Origin: Batkoa obscura
Lineage: Eukaryota; Entomophthoromycota; Entomophthoromycetes; Entomophthorales; Batkoaceae
Assembly: GCA_030770535.1 (NCBI GenBank)
Contig: JASVEC010000042.1
Coordinates: forward strand, 124,001 to 188,000
Direction: 5' to 3'
Length of the DNA: 64,000 bases
Shown: positions 60,597-64,000 of the stretch, in pieces
Layout of the letters: the number at the start of each line of letters is the position of its first letter
Position numbering within the stretch: the first letter of the stretch is position 1
The notes under the pieces: model-generated
Told to the model about the DNA's origin: nothing
Database searches by the model: none
Seen by the model: only the letters and a program-made list of their open reading frames with translations
Program-made: the position numbers and the translations under genes

Positions 60597-61286
60597 ATGC
60601 AATTTACGTTGATATTAAATTTAATTTATTTAATAAATTTATCTTATGCTTTAAGTAAATACAATTGATCTTTAAATTAAATAATATATTAATTATTAAT
60701 AGAAACGATTCGATTTTGTGGAGATGGTAAAGAAGAAATTTGTTTTGAAGTTAAACCTGACGGTAGAGATACATTAGTAACAATGAGGGGACCAGCTGAT
60801 TCAGGGTAAGTAACAATTCATATTATAATAAAAAAGTAAATATATATTTGATATTTAATATTTAATAAAATTTAGTTATTTAGCCTTTGGTATTGGTAGT
60901 AGTATGAAGGATTCAGATATTTATGTAAATTTTAATTAATAGAATAGAATATATTATTGAATTAACTTGTTAATTAGGTTGGTTTTTTTAATAGCACTAA
61001 TTCCCCAGTCGTATCTTATCGTGGAGGAGCTTTTTATCGAGAACCTAAAGCACTTGAAGATCAATCAAATATTCAAGTTATGAACTTAGAAAGTAGTATT
61101 GCAGATGATAAATCATTTAAGTTAATATCGTTTAAAATATTAAATACTGCCAATGAAAGTGTAAGAAAAGTAGATTTTGATATTAAAAATAAATTTATCT
61201 GGGCCCATAGCAGTATCCCTCCAAAAGGAGATGACATTAATGCTAAAATCCATAAACATAAAAAACATGGTAAATATCAAGGTTAG
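60597..61286 (+). CDS. Small secreted DOMON-domain protein 2
   Basis: Exons 60597-60654, 60703-60805, 60876-60924 and 60978-61286 give 173 codons (172 aa). The signal peptide is MQFTLILNLIYLINLSYA. DOMON features are IRFCGDGKEEICFEV, LVTMRGPADSGYLAFGIG, SSMKDSDIYVGFFN (Met position) and a His-rich end (INAKIHKHKKHGKYQG). Exon 1 is 58 nt and exon 3 is 49 nt in both this gene and its neighbour, with the same phases. They arose by tandem duplication. Sequence has diverged, most in the last exon. Confidence 0.85.
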
Positions 61287-61485
61287 AAATAGATGTGTTA
61301 TGAGAAGAAATATATTAAGAAGAGTTTACTTATTAATAATATTTCAAACAAAATAAAAAATAAAAAATAAAAAAGATTTGAAAAAAGAGTTATTATTTAT
61401 TAAATTTTGTATTAAGTAAAAAAGGAATTCTATAATTAATTATATTACAAGAGAAAGAAGAGAATCTATATTAAATAAAAATTGA

Positions 61486-62082
61486 TTAATTGATGATAAG
61501 TTTGGCACCATTATTAGAATTTTTAGATTCTAAATATAATTGAGTTGGGCCTAATTCACTTGGTGATAATATTAAAATTAAAGTTTTATTTAATTTAATA
61601 TATTCCATACAAGTAGTAGTAATATCTACTAAATTCCCTAATGTAACATCTAATCGACCAATTTCTTTAATTATATTAGGCATATTATTCCAATTAACAT
61701 TTGTTATAACATTATTATTACCCTCATTAACAATAATTTCCGAATTAGAAGGAGATAAATTCAATGAATTATTTAATAAATTCCCAATTTGTAATTTACA
61801 ATTAGTTATATTAGATTTAATGGGAAATTGAAATTGTAATATTTGTCTAGACTCAATCATTGTATTTCGAATTTGTATTGAATTACTTATTGGTATTTCA
61901 CATGTATCACATATTACATTATTAGGACATATTGGACAAAAATCTAGGGGTACTAAAGATCTCGTTGGATTGGCTTCTAATATGGGTAATATTATAGTAT
62001 CATTTAATACTTGAGCACTAGTCGTAGATTGAGTATATATTGATAGGAATAGATAAAATAAAATCAATAGTTTTAATAGCAT
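61486..62082 (-). CDS. Secreted DNRLRE-like protein
   Basis: 198 aa, one exon. A signal peptide (MLLKLLILFYLFLSIYTQS) is followed by a Cys cluster (DFCPICPNNVICDTCEIPIS). Beta-rich sequence follows: RQILQFQFPIKSNITNCKLQ, INGLDVT-type IGRLDVTLGNLVDITT, and the ending LYLESKNSNNGAKLIIN. This ending and the F/L-x-FPI-xx-xI-xxCxL pattern resemble the DNRLRE/CBM96-type carbohydrate-binding fold. Convergent with the DOMON pair, so three secreted proteins are clustered. Function is not established. Confidence 0.65.
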   Translation of the reverse strand: MLLKLLILFYLFLSIYTQSTTSAQVLNDTIILPILEANPTRSLVPLDFCPICPNNVICDTCEIPISNSIQIRNTMIESRQILQFQFPIKSNITNCKLQIGNLLNNSLNLSPSNSEIIVNEGNNNVITNVNWNNMPNIIKEIGRLDVTLGNLVDITTTCMEYIKLNKTLILILSPSELGPTQLYLESKNSNNGAKLIIN

Positions 62083-63291
62083 TTATAATAATCTTAATTT
62101 TATTATAATCTTATTTTAAAAACTAATTAAAATCTTAAGGTTATATTTAAAATAATAAATAAATAAAATGAATTTATAAAATTGAATTATTATTGTAAAT
62201 TAAGATTATTATATATACTCTTTCTAATTATATATTGATTAAAACTTTTTTATTTCCTCAAAACTAAAATTTTAGTTTGATCTCTATATCTTTACAGTTA
62301 CTACGGAAGTTAATTTTTAAGGTAAATCAATTGAGATTGTCTATTTTTACAACTGCCCTTTTAAAATATCTTAATGATTTAATGAATGAAAGTTAAATGT
62401 TTTTCGGAACTTTATTTTTTATAACAATATTGATTAGTTTACTATCATTTTTTCTATATTTGTATTCTATTAAGTTTATTAGTTAAAATTCACTCAATTT
62501 GTAATTTCTACTTTTTATTATACCTATTTGAAATATTCTTTTTTATTTACTATATTAATTTTTTTAAAACGGAATTATTATTAACTATACAAGTATCAAA
62601 TTAATATTAGTTAATTTTAGTAGAATTTTATTTTAGTAAATAGATTTAATGAGTAGAAGGACTAAATTCATAAAATAATATGGGGGTGTTTTTTTGACTT
62701 CATTACTTTTTCTATCTTTTAAGCGCTATTTGAGTGGAAAGATTGTTAGTAAGATCCTTGAACAAAAATACATCCCCCATATTTTAAAAAAATATTACAT
62801 TTAACATTACTTCAACACAATAATACAATTGTTGTTCTCACACTCATACTTTATGAAAAGAGTAGTGTTTTGTTTCATATAAAAAATAACTCATTTTACT
62901 TACTACATAACTATAACAAAATAAGAAACTATTGAATTTCCCTTCACAATTAAAAAAATTTACAAAATAAGATATAATAAGCAATGAAAATAAAAAAATA
63001 AAATAAAATTAAAAATTTGTTTAAATAAGTAATTTAAAAAAGAAGAAAAGTAGAATTCGGACTAAAAAGTATCTGGGATCCGACATGGTAAGCATCTACT
63101 TTAAAATGGTTCGTAAGGAAAAGAAGTTCAATTATTAAGGTTAGATAAAAGAAAAAAGAAAGTATTAGTGTAAAATGTGGAAAATAGAAGACGAAAGTTT
63201 GGGTTATAAAAAAGAGATTATATGCGTATCAATTTAGATGATGTTTAAACATCGATCTAAAACCAATTTTTAAAAACTCTTCATCTCATCT
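62083..63291. other. Intergenic, secreted-protein gene to Rho gene
   Basis: 1.2 kb, AT-rich, with one ~100-bp MITE (62679-62781). The part 63060-63290 is the 3' side of the Rho gene. No other gene is seen. Confidence 0.5.
62679..62781 (+). mobile_element. ~100-bp MITE, copy 10 of 10 (forward), best-preserved termini
   Basis: tatgggggtgtttttttgac to aaaaatacatcccccata. The terminal 8-12 bp are perfect inverted repeats including TA, with core ctatcttttaagcgctattt. Confidence 0.88.
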
Positions 63292-64000
63292 TTAAAGAAT
63301 AACACAGCAACTATCACTTTCTTGAGTTGCTCCACCTCGTACAAACATAGCGGATCTAGTAGCATTATCGAAAACTTCATTAACATTTTCACCTGTTAAG
63401 GCACTACATTCGATAAATTTTCTAGCGCCAATTTGATTGGCTACCTCAGCCCCTTTTGAAGTTGGCACCATCTCTTCTGGTTTAACTGTAGTTAATTTAC
63501 TTCCTTCTCCATCTCTTAAATCTTTTTTTAATCCAACTAATATTACTGGTACTCCTTGACATAAACTATTTACTTCATCTATCCACTATAATCATACACA
63601 TCAATAAGTTTTTAATTATAAGTTACAAAGTGATTACCTTTTCAAGTACATTTTCTAATGAATCGGGAGAATCGACGGAATAACAAATTAATGTTACATT
63701 TGCTTTAGAATACGATAGCGGCCTCAATCTCTATTAATTTTAGTTCAATTACCAATTTTTAAACTTAAATTTTAGTCCTACTTCATATTCTTCTTGACCA
63801 CTAAAATAAACTAGGATTAACATATAGTTTTAAATAATAGAATATATAAGTTTTTAACTTACGCTGTATCCCATAAAGCTAAATTCACTATTTTTCCATC
63901 AATTGTTACTTCTTTGACATAATTTTCAAATACCGTAGGCGTCTTTTTAATATAGGTTAATTAATTAATTTATATCTCAATTTCTTTTTCAATATGCTTA
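63292..64000 (-). CDS. Rho-family small GTPase, 3' part (runs off the window)
   Basis: Exons recognised on the minus strand are ..63942-63863, a 19-nt exon 63800-63782, 63730-63638 and 63585-63292. They encode the effector loop [13 protein letters not shown]3 [32 protein letters not shown], the Rho-type LVGLKKDLR (G4, with TKxD/NKxD varied to LKKD) and [14 protein letters not shown] (G5). The C-terminus is SDSCCVIL, a CaaX box ending in Leu and so predicted geranylgeranylated. The first G box and the start codon lie beyond 64000. Rho GTPases control actin, polarity and cell-wall synthesis in fungi. The best fit is Rho1/Rho4 grade. Confidence 0.9.

Noticed and set aside
11905-62781. Regularly recurring ~100-bp repeats as a CRISPR-like array or tRNA-derived SINE
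   Set aside because: Copies are scattered in both orientations with inverted termini and TA ends. There are no spacers, no Pol III boxes and no tail, so MITE is the better call.

Overview
The window is nuclear DNA of an AT-rich fungus. Genes carry short GT..AG introns and are typical of fungi: an SPX-ankyrin-GDPD phosphate regulator (PHO81 type), MCM5, COX20, ribosomal protein L27, EAF6, TPX2, a PP2A B56 subunit, a Rho GTPase and two nuclear tRNAs. The AT richness, relic-filled intergenic DNA, MDR-type ABC transporters, a UDP-glucosyltransferase relic and small secreted DOMON proteins suggest an early-diverging (zygomycete-grade, perhaps entomophthoralean) fungus. That placement is inference.

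Layout. 0-11.2 kb: PHO81-like gene, a mariner-type transposon with a damaged catalytic site, MCM5, COX20 and RPL27. 11.2-22.9 kb: a repeat-rich tract with tiny ~100-bp MITEs, a decayed LRR gene, a decayed transposase, a full-length MDR transporter gene (minus strand) and a 312-bp long-TIR MITE. 22.9-42.1 kb: the gene-dense core, with tRNA-Ile, a PH-domain protein, EAF6, a PPR protein, a large coiled-coil protein, TPX2, PP2A B56, tRNA-Glu, an MFS transporter and an AlkB-like dioxygenase. 42.5-55.3 kb: a decayed glucosyltransferase, a second MDR gene in inverted orientation, more MITEs and a fossil of a D5-type viral primase-helicase. 55.3-64 kb: two related four-TM (MARVEL-like) proteins, two tandem secreted DOMON proteins, a secreted DNRLRE-like protein and the 3' part of a Rho GTPase gene.

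Main observations. (1) RPL27 is restored to exactly 135 codons only if 188 bp bounded by ATA repeats and lacking GT-AG ends are removed. This is either a non-canonical AT-AC intron or a precisely spliced insertion. (2) The two MDR paralogues, 26 kb apart, share an identical 19-bp motif about 155-175 bp upstream of both start codons, a strong candidate regulator site. (3) Ten copies of a ~100-bp TA-flanked MITE lie only in the repeat-rich parts. (4) Both MDR genes and the AlkB-like gene carry isolated single-base frameshifts in otherwise intact reading frames, which need separating into assembly error or real decay.

Exon coordinates come from reading splice signals and protein frame by eye. 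Exon sums were checked to be whole numbers of codons. Family calls rest on remembered motifs, not on a search.
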